Part shown: one piece after another, positions 9,247 to 16,045 of the stretch
Layout of the letters: every line of letters begins with the position of its first letter
How positions within the stretch are numbered: the first letter of the stretch is position 1
Source: Enterococcus pallens ATCC BAA-351
Lineage (GTDB): Bacteria; Bacillota; Bacilli; Lactobacillales; Enterococcaceae
Assembly (NCBI RefSeq): GCF_000407485.1
Contig: NZ_ASWD01000004.1
Span: 345,429 to 409,428 of the forward strand
Length of the DNA: 64,000 nt
Direction: 5' to 3'
Notes under the pieces: generated by a model
Seen by the model: only the letters and a program-made list of their open reading frames with translations
Told to the model about the DNA's origin: nothing
Database searches by the model: none
Position numbers and translations under genes: made by a program

Positions 9247-10608
9247 TTAAACACCCCAACTGTCATAATCAATCACATTTTTTGATCCCGCTGAATAGGC
9301 TTCTCGCTTGTTCACTTTCCATTCCTTTTGAATTTCAATCGGTCCTGCTAAAAGCGGGTCATTGGTACGTACCATAAAATCCTTCAACAGCTCTCTCATC
9401 TTGTACAATTCTTTCTTGCGGCTTTCATCTTTTGCTAAATTGTTCTTTTCGTAAACGTCATAATAAAGATCGTATAGACATTCGGCATCTTTGGTTACTT
9501 CATCCAAGCCATTCTCGGCATAGAATTCTTTAACTGAGGAGCCATCTATATTTGATCGATTGACCTTTAAATACTCTGTATCGAAAAAGCGGATATACTT
9601 ATATCTCTTCGTTCGGACCGATCGAACCGGTTCATAAGATGTATGGAAATTAATCTCCGAAAAAACTGCGTCGTCTCCATCATAGTCTTCGCCTGTAAAT
9701 AATTGAGCAAAGCTTTGCCCTTCTAAATACTCCGGTTTTTTCAAACCAATCAAGTCACATAAGGTTGGCAGTACATCGACATGAGAAATCAATCCATCAA
9801 AGCTTTTCATTTTCTGTTTAGAATTTGGGACACGCATCGCTAGCAACACACCTACACCGCTATCATTCAACGTACACTTTTCAAAGGGATAGGCTAAGCC
9901 ATGATCGGTAGTCAATAGAATAATGGTTTCATCGTATAAACCACTTTCCTTTAGTGCTTCTATGATTGCCCCAACATTTTCGTCTGCCGTTCTCAAACTT
10001 GTTTTGAAGCGTGCGTAGTCTTCTCTAGTTAGTTCGTTATTAGGAATATTGATTGGCGGCTGTGTATAATTAGGGTCCTCCTCTTCATGGATCTCATCAG
10101 GAAAGGCGCGATGCGTTGCATGCATGCCATAGGAGACAAAGAATGGTTTTTCAGAATCATATGCTGAAAGCCAACTTACTAAGTTATCCGCATTTTCTTC
10201 ATCCCAGTAAATTAAATCCTGCTCAAAATATTTCGAATGATCCGCACTTAAATCTTCTTGGTATCCCAATGAACCGATGGCCATTTCATGGCTTGTATAA
10301 TACCCAATCTCATGCTGCACCCCGCATAACGCTGTATGATATCCGTGCTCTGTTAGTAAATGAGCGAGATGGCGTTCCTTATCTAGGTTAAAGCCTCGCT
10401 GAGCAAGTCCTAACATGCCGTTTTGATGTGGAAATACCCCTGTTAATAAGCCTGCACGACTAGGGGAGCAGGTTGGAGCAACACTAAAGGCATTCTGGAA
10501 TAAGAGAGAGTCTTCACATAGCTCCTGATAGTTTGGCGTATGCACACCATAACCATAAGGACTTATCACCCGTCCTGTATCGTGAGTATGAATATAAATG
10601 ATATTCAT
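9247..10608 (-). CDS. Cytoplasmic Cys-type sulfatase, sulfamidase (N-sulfoglucosamine) subfamily-like
   Basis: Sulfatase of 453 residues. The formylglycine signature CSPSR is at residues 47-51 (Cys47 to be modified), followed by AGLLTG and HQNGMLG. This order resembles heparan N-sulfatases such as human SGSH, which has CSPSRASLLTG and HQNGMYG. Metal-site residues include the N-terminal HTHDTGR and LLTTDHGL near residue 235. There is no signal peptide, so it should act in the cytoplasm on a PTS-imported sulfated sugar. Upstream in-frame codons lack a ribosome site; ATG at 10608 follows AAGGAGGAAGCTG. It is first in the operon under a divergent, cre-overlapped promoter. The N-sulfo specificity is inferred. 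Confidence 0.9.
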   Translation of the reverse strand: MNIIYIHTHDTGRVISPYGYGVHTPNYQELCEDSLLFQNAFSVAPTCSPSRAGLLTGVFPHQNGMLGLAQRGFNLDKERHLAHLLTEHGYHTALCGVQHEIGYYTSHEMAIGSLGYQEDLSADHSKYFEQDLIYWDEENADNLVSWLSAYDSEKPFFVSYGMHATHRAFPDEIHEEEDPNYTQPPINIPNNELTREDYARFKTSLRTADENVGAIIEALKESGLYDETIILLTTDHGLAYPFEKCTLNDSGVGVLLAMRVPNSKQKMKSFDGLISHVDVLPTLCDLIGLKKPEYLEGQSFAQLFTGEDYDGDDAVFSEINFHTSYEPVRSVRTKRYKYIRFFDTEYLKVNRSNIDGSSVKEFYAENGLDEVTKDAECLYDLYYDVYEKNNLAKDESRKKELYKMRELLKDFMVRTNDPLLAGPIEIQKEWKVNKREAYSAGSKNVIDYDSWGV

Positions 10609-10638
10609 CAGCTTCCTCCTTCTTTTGATTTCACTTGA

Positions 10639-10667
10639 AATATAGCACCCTGTGAAAACGATAACAA
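10639..10667 (-). promoter_or_regulatory. Promoter of the sulfatase-PTS operon
   Basis: Minus-strand -35 TTGTTA (10667-10662), 17-base spacer, -10 TATATT (10644-10639), about 30 bases before the sulfatase ATG. The cre box covers the -35 and part of the spacer. Confidence 0.7.
10653..10666 (+). promoter_or_regulatory. cre site (CcpA operator)
   Basis: TGAAAACGATAACA matches the cre consensus TGWAARCGWTWNCA at every position. It overlaps the -35 of the sulfatase-operon promoter, so CcpA with HPr-Ser-P would be expected to repress the operon when preferred sugars are present. Confidence 0.82.
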
Positions 10668-10682
10668 CTGGTTGAGGCAATT

Positions 10683-10710
10683 TTGATACAACAAATTTTT
10701 TTGGTATAAT
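10683..10710 (+). promoter_or_regulatory. Promoter of the gntR gene with imperfect palindrome
   Basis: -35 TTGATA (10683-10688), 16-base spacer, -10 TATAAT (10705-10710). TTGGTATAATACAA around the -10 is an imperfect palindrome like those bound by GntR/UTRA regulators, so it may be an autoregulatory operator. Confidence 0.6.
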
Positions 10711-10800
10711 ACAAATTGGAAAGAAATAGAACAAATTCTCCTATAAATGCTTTTTTTATCGCTATATTCATCTTAATAAAACAAGAAAGGTTTGATACCA

Positions 10801-11520
10801 ATGACCTCAGAAGCACTCTATAAAACGATTTTTAATGACCTATGCAAGCAGATCGAAGAGGGTTTTTATTCAAAGGGGGATATTTTACCAACAGAAGCTA
10901 AATTAGGAAAAAAATATAATGTTTCAAGAGTGACCATTCGTCAGGCGATTCAACTGTTAGCTGAGAATGGTTATGTAAAAAAAATACAGGGAAGTGGCAG
11001 TCATGTGACTTACTCCCCTGTAAAAACAACCTTAGATCGTTCCTCAAAAATTCGCTCCTTCTCTGAAGAAATGCTCAGTATGCAGAAAGTTCCCTCAGCC
11101 CAGGTGCTCAAATTTGAGTTGACCTTCGCCTCCAATCAATTGGCAAAAGAATTAGATTTAAAAGAAAAAGATCCGCTGTTTTATTATGAGAGAATCCTAT
11201 CTGCGGATGACGAACCTTACTGTTTTGAATATGGCTACATGCCCACTAAACACTTCCCTGATTTTACGATTACCAATCTTACAGGATCAAAAATGAGATA
11301 TATCGAGGAAGAGCGAAACTTTTCAGTCGTTTATAGTCAACAAATTGTCCACGCCATTCTTGCTGACGAAAAACTACATGAGTATCTCGATGTTTCACTC
11401 AATTCTCCTTTGCTTGAGGTTACCCACCTCGCCTATACGAAAGAGGCTTTACCGCTGCATAAAACATGTACTATTTTTGATTCTACCAAGTATCAAGCCC
11501 ATTTTATTAAAATAAAATAG
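10801..11520 (+). CDS. GntR-family transcriptional regulator with UTRA domain
   Basis: DNA-binding regulator of 239 residues. The winged helix spans residues 1-75, with the GntR signature around ILPTEAKLGKKYNVSRVTIRQA. A C-terminal UTRA ligand domain (about residues 90-235) includes FYYERILSADDEPYCFEYGYMP. It is divergent from the sulfatase-PTS operon and is very likely its local regulator. The inducer is probably a phosphorylated sugar intermediate. I chose the ATG at 10801; an in-frame TTG nine bases upstream touches the ribosome site. Confidence 0.9.
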   Translation: MTSEALYKTIFNDLCKQIEEGFYSKGDILPTEAKLGKKYNVSRVTIRQAIQLLAENGYVKKIQGSGSHVTYSPVKTTLDRSSKIRSFSEEMLSMQKVPSAQVLKFELTFASNQLAKELDLKEKDPLFYYERILSADDEPYCFEYGYMPTKHFPDFTITNLTGSKMRYIEEERNFSVVYSQQIVHAILADEKLHEYLDVSLNSPLLEVTHLAYTKEALPLHKTCTIFDSTKYQAHFIKIK

Positions 11521-11543
11521 GCAGCAAAACGGTGTACAATGCA

Positions 11544-11573
11544 AAAGCCCTACTCCCGCCAGAGTAGGGCTTT
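11544..11573. terminator. Bidirectional terminator between gntR and rgg-like genes
   Basis: Perfect 12-bp stem AAAGCCCTACTC/GAGTAGGGCTTT with a 6-base loop between two convergent genes. Confidence 0.8.
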
Positions 11574-11632
11574 CATGTGCTGTTAGCACATCCAACTTCT
11601 CTCATTTTACACTGCTACACTATTCGCACGCC

Positions 11633-12520
11633 CTACTTTTTCCGATAACGCTCGTAATAGCTTTTGGCTTTTTCTTGGTGAATTTGGTAAATGATTCCAT
11701 AAAAATGTGTTTCCGAAGTCGCCGTCTCGCTTAATTGCTGCAGCAAAGTTTTCATTTTAGGCTGATAATCTGGATAGTCTACATAAAGTTGCAACAGATT
11801 CTCGCTGAACTTCAACTGGATCATCAGATGCAGGTTATCTGACTGCTGGATCGTTTGCTGGTACTCATTGAAAACTGTTTGAGCAGCTGGAACATCATTG
11901 GTGATTAATAAGCTTTGGACTCGATTGAAATATAAATCACCCATTTCCTCATAGTAAATTTTGCTGTCAAATGACTGATATTTCTCCAATTCCTGCCCAA
12001 TCCGCTGATAGATAATTGCAGCTTTTTCCTTCTCCTTTTCTGACAGAGATAATAAGACTAGCTTGCTCAATTTGATTTCTTTCAATGTCCACATCTTAGC
12101 ATTTTCTAGCTCAGCCAAAATCTCGTTGAAGGGGTCTCGGGAAAATTTGTAAAAATTGGTGTTCGTAATTAGTACTAAAAGGTAGGCCTGAATTGCTAAA
12201 TAACGCAGCTCGATCGCTTGGTGCTGCTTATATTCTTCGTAAATATCATAAAGGGCCTCAAATTTGCCGCTTTTATAAAGCTGATCAATTTTTTCTTCTA
12301 AAGCTTTCGCCTCATCAGCCTGTGATTGCTTCTTGAAATACTCGAATTCTTGATAGGTAATCCCCAAATTTTTGATGAACCCTTCAAACTTAGTAATCTC
12401 CACAGAATATTTTCCTGCCTCAAAATCACTATAGAAGGTTTTTGAAACGACATCGGTATAAATTTCCTTTTGAGAAAATCCTTTTGCTTTACGAATTTGC
12501 TTAATGATTTCGCCGTACAT
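11633..12520 (-). CDS. Rgg/PlcR-type transcriptional regulator
   Basis: Regulator of about 295 residues. An N-terminal XRE helix-turn-helix (IIKQIRKAKGFSQKEIY then VSKTFYSDFEAGKYSV, residues 5-45) is followed by a helical TPR-like C-terminal region rich in Tyr and Glu. This is the architecture of Rgg/MutR and PlcR regulators, many of which bind short peptide pheromones. The ATG at 12520 has GGAG six bases upstream and is preferred to one 12 bases earlier. It faces a CPBP protease gene across a perfect palindrome. No obvious SHP-type peptide gene was found beside it. Confidence 0.85.
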   Translation of the reverse strand: MYGEIIKQIRKAKGFSQKEIYTDVVSKTFYSDFEAGKYSVEITKFEGFIKNLGITYQEFEYFKKQSQADEAKALEEKIDQLYKSGKFEALYDIYEEYKQHQAIELRYLAIQAYLLVLITNTNFYKFSRDPFNEILAELENAKMWTLKEIKLSKLVLLSLSEKEKEKAAIIYQRIGQELEKYQSFDSKIYYEEMGDLYFNRVQSLLITNDVPAAQTVFNEYQQTIQQSDNLHLMIQLKFSENLLQLYVDYPDYQPKMKTLLQQLSETATSETHFYGIIYQIHQEKAKSYYERYRKK

Positions 12521-12535
12521 AGCTATCTCCATTTC

Positions 12536-12559
12536 ATAATTCCTGTATACAGGAATTAT
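12536..12559. promoter_or_regulatory. Perfect 24-bp palindrome between rgg-like and CPBP genes
   Basis: Half-site ATAATTCCTGTA is followed by its exact reverse complement with no spacer. It begins 4 bases above the first possible start of the regulator gene. This is a strong candidate operator for the Rgg-like protein acting on one or both divergent genes. Confidence 0.7.
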
Positions 12560-12620
12560 AGCGAAGTTTCACCAAGAAGCCCATGCTATAGTGTAAAAAA
12601 CGAATTACAGGAGGAACAAA

Positions 12621-13343
12621 ATGAGTAAAACATATTTTAAATTGGTAGGCTTCGCAGTTGGATTAACGATGATTATTAGCTTGTTTTCAGCAGCAAGTGT
12701 GATTTTGACAATGGATACAAACGGAATTATTCTCTCTCAAATAGCGGCTTTCGCATTGTCTGCCCTCTTTTTGCTTTTCTATATGAAGAAAAAAGAGCCT
12801 AACCTGAAACAGTTTGGCTTTAAAAAAGGGACTGTAACTAATTACTGGTTAGGCTTCATTGCAATGATCGTCCTTATTCAACCAGCGATTTTGGGCCTTA
12901 ATACTTCCTTGCCGATTTCAACTATTTTATTGATTGGGATTCAGATGATTTTGGTAGGCTTTGTAGAAGAAACGCTCTTTCGGGGAATCTTTTTCTATTT
13001 TTTGAAAGACAAAAGTCCAAAGATCTACTTGCTGTTTTCTAGTAGTATCTTCGGTATTTTGCATATTGCTAGTGGATTGAACCCAGAAACAGCACCTGTC
13101 TTGGTCATTCTGCAAATCATTAATGCTTTATTATTGGGTGGTGTATTTTCGCTGATGTATTATTCAACTGGCTCACTTTATTTAGTCATCGGTTTCCATG
13201 CAGCATTCAATATCTTGGCCTCATTATCTATGAGCGGTTCTTTACAGCAAAACATCTGGGCAGTCTCTCTTTTATCAGTATGCTACATGGTCTTTTTGAT
13301 TGTTTTGCCTAAACGTCAATTACGTGGGAAAACGGCTGTTTAG
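12621..13343 (+). CDS. CPBP-family intramembrane metalloprotease
   Basis: Polytopic membrane protein of 240 residues in the CPBP (CAAX protease and bacteriocin-processing, Abi) family. The family motifs are GFVEETLFRGIFFY (Glu-Glu and Arg, near residue 115), FGILHIASG with the second histidine, and FHAAFNILA near the C-terminus. Members act in bacteriocin self-immunity, in peptide processing or in prenyl-protein maturation. Divergent from the Rgg-like gene and led by ACAGGAGG, it is probably controlled through the shared palindrome. Confidence 0.88.
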   Translation: MSKTYFKLVGFAVGLTMIISLFSAASVILTMDTNGIILSQIAAFALSALFLLFYMKKKEPNLKQFGFKKGTVTNYWLGFIAMIVLIQPAILGLNTSLPISTILLIGIQMILVGFVEETLFRGIFFYFLKDKSPKIYLLFSSSIFGILHIASGLNPETAPVLVILQIINALLLGGVFSLMYYSTGSLYLVIGFHAAFNILASLSMSGSLQQNIWAVSLLSVCYMVFLIVLPKRQLRGKTAV

Positions 13344-13417
13344 TTAAAGATTTGTTAGTTAAGAATATAGCTTCATAGTTGATAAGTTATTTCTAAAAAA
13401 ATTAATTCAAAAAAAAA

Positions 13418-13455
13418 CTTTAAAACGCCGTTCACCTACTGGATACGTTTTAAAG
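13418..13455 (+). terminator. Terminator after CPBP protease gene
   Basis: Stem CTTTAAAACG/CGTTTTAAAG, 18-base loop, then CTTTTTG on the plus strand. An A-rich run on the other side may also let it end the decayed bacteriocin-immunity transcript. Confidence 0.75.
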
Positions 13456-13463
13456 CTTTTTGA

Positions 13464-13742
13464 CTATAACCCTGACCAAGCTTTCGGCATACGTATCACA
13501 GAAAGCAAGTCCAATAACACTTTGGGAGTAGAGAATCCATTTCTAATCATAAACCCGCTAACTGCTGGTTGAATTTCTTTCTTGTAATCATAAAAGAACT
13601 CACCTTAAGAGCACTCATTTTGATTCTTTCTAAAAATATTGCTAAAAATATTGCAAAGTACTTTATCTTTCTGGATATCAGAATCTTCCAAAACTGTTTT
13701 AGTTAGTGTCAAAACATTACTAAAGTAATCCGTATTTTTCAA
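13464..13742 (-). pseudogene. Decayed bacteriocin immunity gene (enterocin-A-immunity-like), in-frame stop
   Basis: A 92-codon minus-strand frame is broken only by one TAA at 13605-13607 (codon 46). The first half (TTG start, KNTDYFSNVLTLTKTVLEDS) is amphipathic and helical. The second half reads EFFYDYKKEIQPAVSGFM and then STPKVLLDLLSVIRMP. Length, helical pattern and the C-terminal tail fit class IIa/IIc immunity proteins of about 90 residues. A ribosome site AAAGGTGA precedes the TTG. The gene lies last in the decayed end of the two-peptide bacteriocin operon. Family assignment is by pattern, not by search. Confidence 0.6.
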
Positions 13743-13766
13743 GATACTCACCTTTCTATTATCTCT

Positions 13767-14364
13767 TTACCCTCCAAACAAGTAAGGAAGAAACATTAGT
13801 GAATTATTCAAACAATGGATAAGAATAACAATCTCAATCCTTTTCGTTCTTTGATAGATTATCCCCAGTGCTAACCCCCTTGATGCATAAATAAGTAAGC
13901 TGACTAAATCAGTTGGTTGATGGAACAGACCGAAAAGCAAACTACTAACTACTATCCCCACCTTATAATTAGCAGAAAAATAGTAATTAATCAGAAATCC
14001 TCGAAAGATAAATTCTTCCATAATCGGCCCTACAATTGCGATCAGTAAAAATTAAATCCAAACAGGATGAGCAACATAAGCACTTTCCACCGGATACTTT
14101 TACGAGGATAAAAATCAGGAACCCTATTAGGACTAGCTTTATATCAGACAAATGAACTCGCCAATCTCTGAGCTGAAAGATCCCAAGACTTTGGCATACG
14201 AGGATCATTATCCATAGAAGCGAAGCAGCGACTAGCGGTACCAGCAGATCCTTAAGAGTTGTTTTTGCGCGTAAAGCAACCACATCCGGCACCTATAAAA
14301 TAATCACCATCCCGAAAAAAGTGACTATTCCTGTGGCGTATTTCTGAATCTTTTGGTATAAAAT
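13767..14364 (-). pseudogene. Decayed CPBP-family membrane protease (multiple lesions)
   Basis: The C-terminal part has clear CPBP motifs: AIVGPIMEEFIFRG, LLFGLFHQP and HCLNNSLMF. The N-terminal part, TTLKDLLVPLVAASLLW, is in another frame, so a frameshift lies near 14080-14100. There is also an in-frame TAG at 14293-14295 and a TAA at 14052-14054. The position expected for the start codon reads ATT (14364) after the ribosome site GAGGTGAGG. Four separate lesions show a long-dead copy of the kind of immunity protease still intact at 14629-15252. Confidence 0.8.
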
Positions 14365-14387
14365 TGTGCCTCACCTCTCTTCCCTCT

Positions 14388-14585
14388 TTACTGAGTTAGA
14401 CCGTCCATTAATCCCTGTAAAAAGCTGGTAGCAACAGAGCTGGTGACAATTTCTATAATGATGATACAAATAATAGCGGCGATAAGCAGCCAGCGATAAT
14501 TTCGTGGCAGAGTCTGCTTTTTATTGTTGATATAGACAATTAATCCAATCAGTACAATCAATAGCAGGATTCTCAATAAAAACAT
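14388..14585 (-). CDS. Small two-helix membrane protein in the bacteriocin operon
   Basis: Hydrophobic protein of 65 residues with helices at about 2-20 and 31-55, separated by the basic loop NNKKQTLPRNYR. The ribosome site AAAGGAGG is strong. It follows the CPBP gene of the two-peptide bacteriocin operon by 43 bases, so an immunity or accessory role is likely. Its C-terminus FLQGLMDGLTQ echoes the C-terminus YYKGLWDGLVG of the bacteriocin peptide at 15540-15668; whether this is meaningful is unclear. I do not recognise a named family. Confidence 0.7.
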   Translation of the reverse strand: MFLLRILLLIVLIGLIVYINNKKQTLPRNYRWLLIAAIICIIIIEIVTSSVATSFLQGLMDGLTQ

Positions 14586-14628
14586 TTGAATTCCTCCTTT
14601 CTATCTTTTAGCCATTCATGACTAAGAG

Positions 14629-15252
14629 CTATAGTAAAACAAGCAAGTTGTTTATAACGTGCGCAGCAATAGAATATTCCAGTCGATCACTGGCGTAATA
14701 AATCCAGCAAAAGGCTATTGATGGACCTAAGTAGATCAATACTTGGCCTAGGCTAGTTGGGCGATGAAGCGTAGTAAATAGGACAACACTTACTAAAAAG
14801 CCCAGTGGTTTATGCTGCTTAAATATGTATCCCATGATGAATCCTCGAGCAGCCAGCTCTTCTAAAATAGGACCGCTGATTACGGCAAATAGTGTAAAAA
14901 TTACTTTGGGCATTTCTCCTAACAATCCTTGAATTGCCTCTTCATTGTCTGGTGTTGTGTAACCAGCCCAATACGCCAGAAGACCAAAAAGAATCTTTAA
15001 CCCTACTGCTAAAAAAGTATAATAAAGCAGCTGCTTCAAGTGAATCCCTCTAATGGTTAATTTTATAGCTGTTATCTGTTCAAAAAAATAGATCGCCAAG
15101 TAGAGATTTATCAGAATCACAGCAGCAAAGAATGCGCTTAGTCCATAGGTGAAGCTGCAGCCCATTTTAGTAATAAAAAGATAAATCCAAATTTGGGGAA
15201 TAAGTGCAAAAAGAAACTGGATGATAACGAATAGATAGCGGCTTTTTTTCAT
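14629..15252 (-). CDS. CPBP-family membrane protease, probable class IIb bacteriocin immunity protein
   Basis: Polytopic protein of 207 residues with CPBP motifs GPILEELAARGFIMG, TLHRPTSLG and AAHVINNLLV. In plantaricin loci (PlnI, PlnL, PlnU type), CPBP proteins encoded beside two-peptide bacteriocins give self-immunity. The position here, 103 bases after the second peptide gene on the same strand, is the same. The variant EELAARG instead of EExxFRG is tolerable for the family. Start follows AGAAAGAGAGAACCA. Confidence 0.88.
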   Translation of the reverse strand: MKKSRYLFVIIQFLFALIPQIWIYLFITKMGCSFTYGLSAFFAAVILINLYLAIYFFEQITAIKLTIRGIHLKQLLYYTFLAVGLKILFGLLAYWAGYTTPDNEEAIQGLLGEMPKVIFTLFAVISGPILEELAARGFIMGYIFKQHKPLGFLVSVVLFTTLHRPTSLGQVLIYLGPSIAFCWIYYASDRLEYSIAAHVINNLLVLL

Positions 15253-15355
15253 TGGTTCTCTCTTTCTAAACGCTCGTCCTGCTCAAACTCTAGACAGACA
15301 ACGGAGAGCTTGGGGAATTGCCTGCCTAGGGTTTAAGTATGTGGGGAAGCGAAAG

Positions 15356-15496
15356 TTATTTAAAAATACTCCAGATTTCAAATCCTTTTCTTACGATCGT
15401 GCCTACTGTTTTTCCAATCTTGTAACCCGTCTTATCGTATTGACCGCCACCAGTAATTGCTTGAAGATCCTTTTCATTAAGTACTTGATAGTTCAT
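15356..15496 (-). CDS. Class IIb bacteriocin peptide B (double-glycine leader)
   Basis: Precursor of 46 residues. The double-glycine leader MNYQVLNEKDLQAITGG (17) is followed by a 29-residue mature peptide starting GQYDKTGYKIGKTVG and ending EIWSIFK. The mature part is basic and amphipathic and has a GxxxG motif (GKTVG), the interaction motif of two-peptide bacteriocins such as plantaricin E/F and J/K. It lies 43 bases downstream of peptide A on the same strand, and the CPBP immunity gene follows. Both peptides should be exported and trimmed by the C39 transporter encoded at 18127. Confidence 0.85.
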   Translation of the reverse strand: MNYQVLNEKDLQAITGGGQYDKTGYKIGKTVGTIVRKGFEIWSIFK

Positions 15497-15539
15497 CTCT
15501 TCTTCACTCCTTTTTTGATTTAATTACTTGTTGGGAAAC

Positions 15540-15668
15540 TTAACCGACTAAGCCGTCCCACAATCCTTTGTAATAGCTGCCCATGTAGCTAACAAAGTTT
15601 TTCCAGGTTCTTTTTCCACCGACAGTTGCTCGTAATTGCACAGCAGATAATTGTGTATACTTGTCCAT
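15540..15668 (-). CDS. Class IIb bacteriocin peptide A (double-glycine leader, plantaricin J-like)
   Basis: Precursor of 42 residues: leader MDKYTQLSAVQLRATVGG (18) and a 24-residue mature peptide KRTWKNFVSYMGSYYKGLWD then GLVG. The WKNF start and KGLWDG end resemble plantaricin J (GAWKNFWSSL and KGFYDG). GLWDG is a GxxxG motif. The longer open frame upstream lacks a ribosome site; ATG at 15668 follows GGGGAGGTGAGAAT. It is first in the operon, downstream of two LytTR boxes at 15732-15762. The VGG leader end is less typical than TGG but accepted by C39 peptidases. Confidence 0.85.
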   Translation of the reverse strand: MDKYTQLSAVQLRATVGGKRTWKNFVSYMGSYYKGLWDGLVG

Positions 15669-15731
15669 ATTCTCACCTCCCCTTATCTGGTACCTCCATC
15701 GTACTTCTTTTCTTTTGAAGCTTGAGAAAAA

Positions 15732-15762
15732 CATCCTGAACCTATATTTTTTCATCCTAAAC
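15732..15762 (-). promoter_or_regulatory. LytTR direct repeats for the two-peptide bacteriocin operon
   Basis: Minus-strand boxes GTTTAGGATG (15762-15753) and GTTCAGGATG (15741-15732) are exactly 21 bp apart, two helical turns, about 65 bases before the first peptide gene. Pheromone-controlled LytTR regulators such as PlnC bind such repeats. Confidence 0.8.
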
Positions 15763-15785
15763 GATTATTTTCTGCTTCATCAACC

Positions 15786-15817
15786 GTTCAAGACAACATT
15801 TAGCTACCTTCAGGACA
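15786..15817 (+). promoter_or_regulatory. LytTR direct repeats for the pheromone-regulator operon
   Basis: Plus-strand boxes GTTCAAGACA (15786-15795) and CTTCAGGACA (15808-15817) are 22 bp apart, upstream of the pheromone gene. They are back to back with the minus-strand boxes, so one divergent region would switch on both operons and close the autoinduction loop. Confidence 0.7.
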
Positions 15818-15879
15818 TATTTTTATATACAGGAATGCTTTATGCCATACTAATTTCAATCAATGAAAGGAGTGAGCTT

Positions 15880-16002
15880 ATGAACGTTCAACAATTATCG
15901 GAAAAGCAACTAAAACAAGTACAAGGGGGAAACCGTGGACAATTAGGTAAAAGCACGGGTAATCCTGCACAATGTTTATGGTCATTTTTTAGAAAGTGTT
16001 AG
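15880..16002 (+). CDS. Bacteriocin-inducing peptide pheromone precursor
   Basis: Precursor of 40 residues: leader MNVQQLSEKQLKQVQGG (17) and a 23-residue peptide beginning NRGQLGKSTGN and ending CLWSFFRKC. The two cysteines framing an aromatic stretch match known inducing peptides of carnobacteriocin (ending CVFSFFKKC) and enterocin A (CVFSLFKKCN), plus the GK pair in the N-terminal half. It lies directly upstream of the histidine kinase, the usual place for the signal gene. It is more likely signal than killer. Ribosome site GAAAGGAGTGAG. Confidence 0.9.
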   Translation: MNVQQLSEKQLKQVQGGNRGQLGKSTGNPAQCLWSFFRKC

Positions 16003-16045
16003 ATTTTACTGCCTCTGATATACTCATATTCAAGAGGTGAATCAA

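Noticed and set aside
10631-10816. 61-codon minus-strand ORF in the gntR/sulfatase promoter region
   Set aside because: It covers two promoters, the cre box and the gntR start, and has no ribosome site.
15341-15523. Plus-strand 60-codon ORF
   Set aside because: It is the reverse strand of the clear double-glycine peptide gene at 15356-15496.
15880-16002. Pheromone peptide as a third bacteriocin
   Set aside because: Its C-terminal Cys-aromatic-Cys pattern and position before the kinase match known inducing peptides, and no immunity gene follows it.
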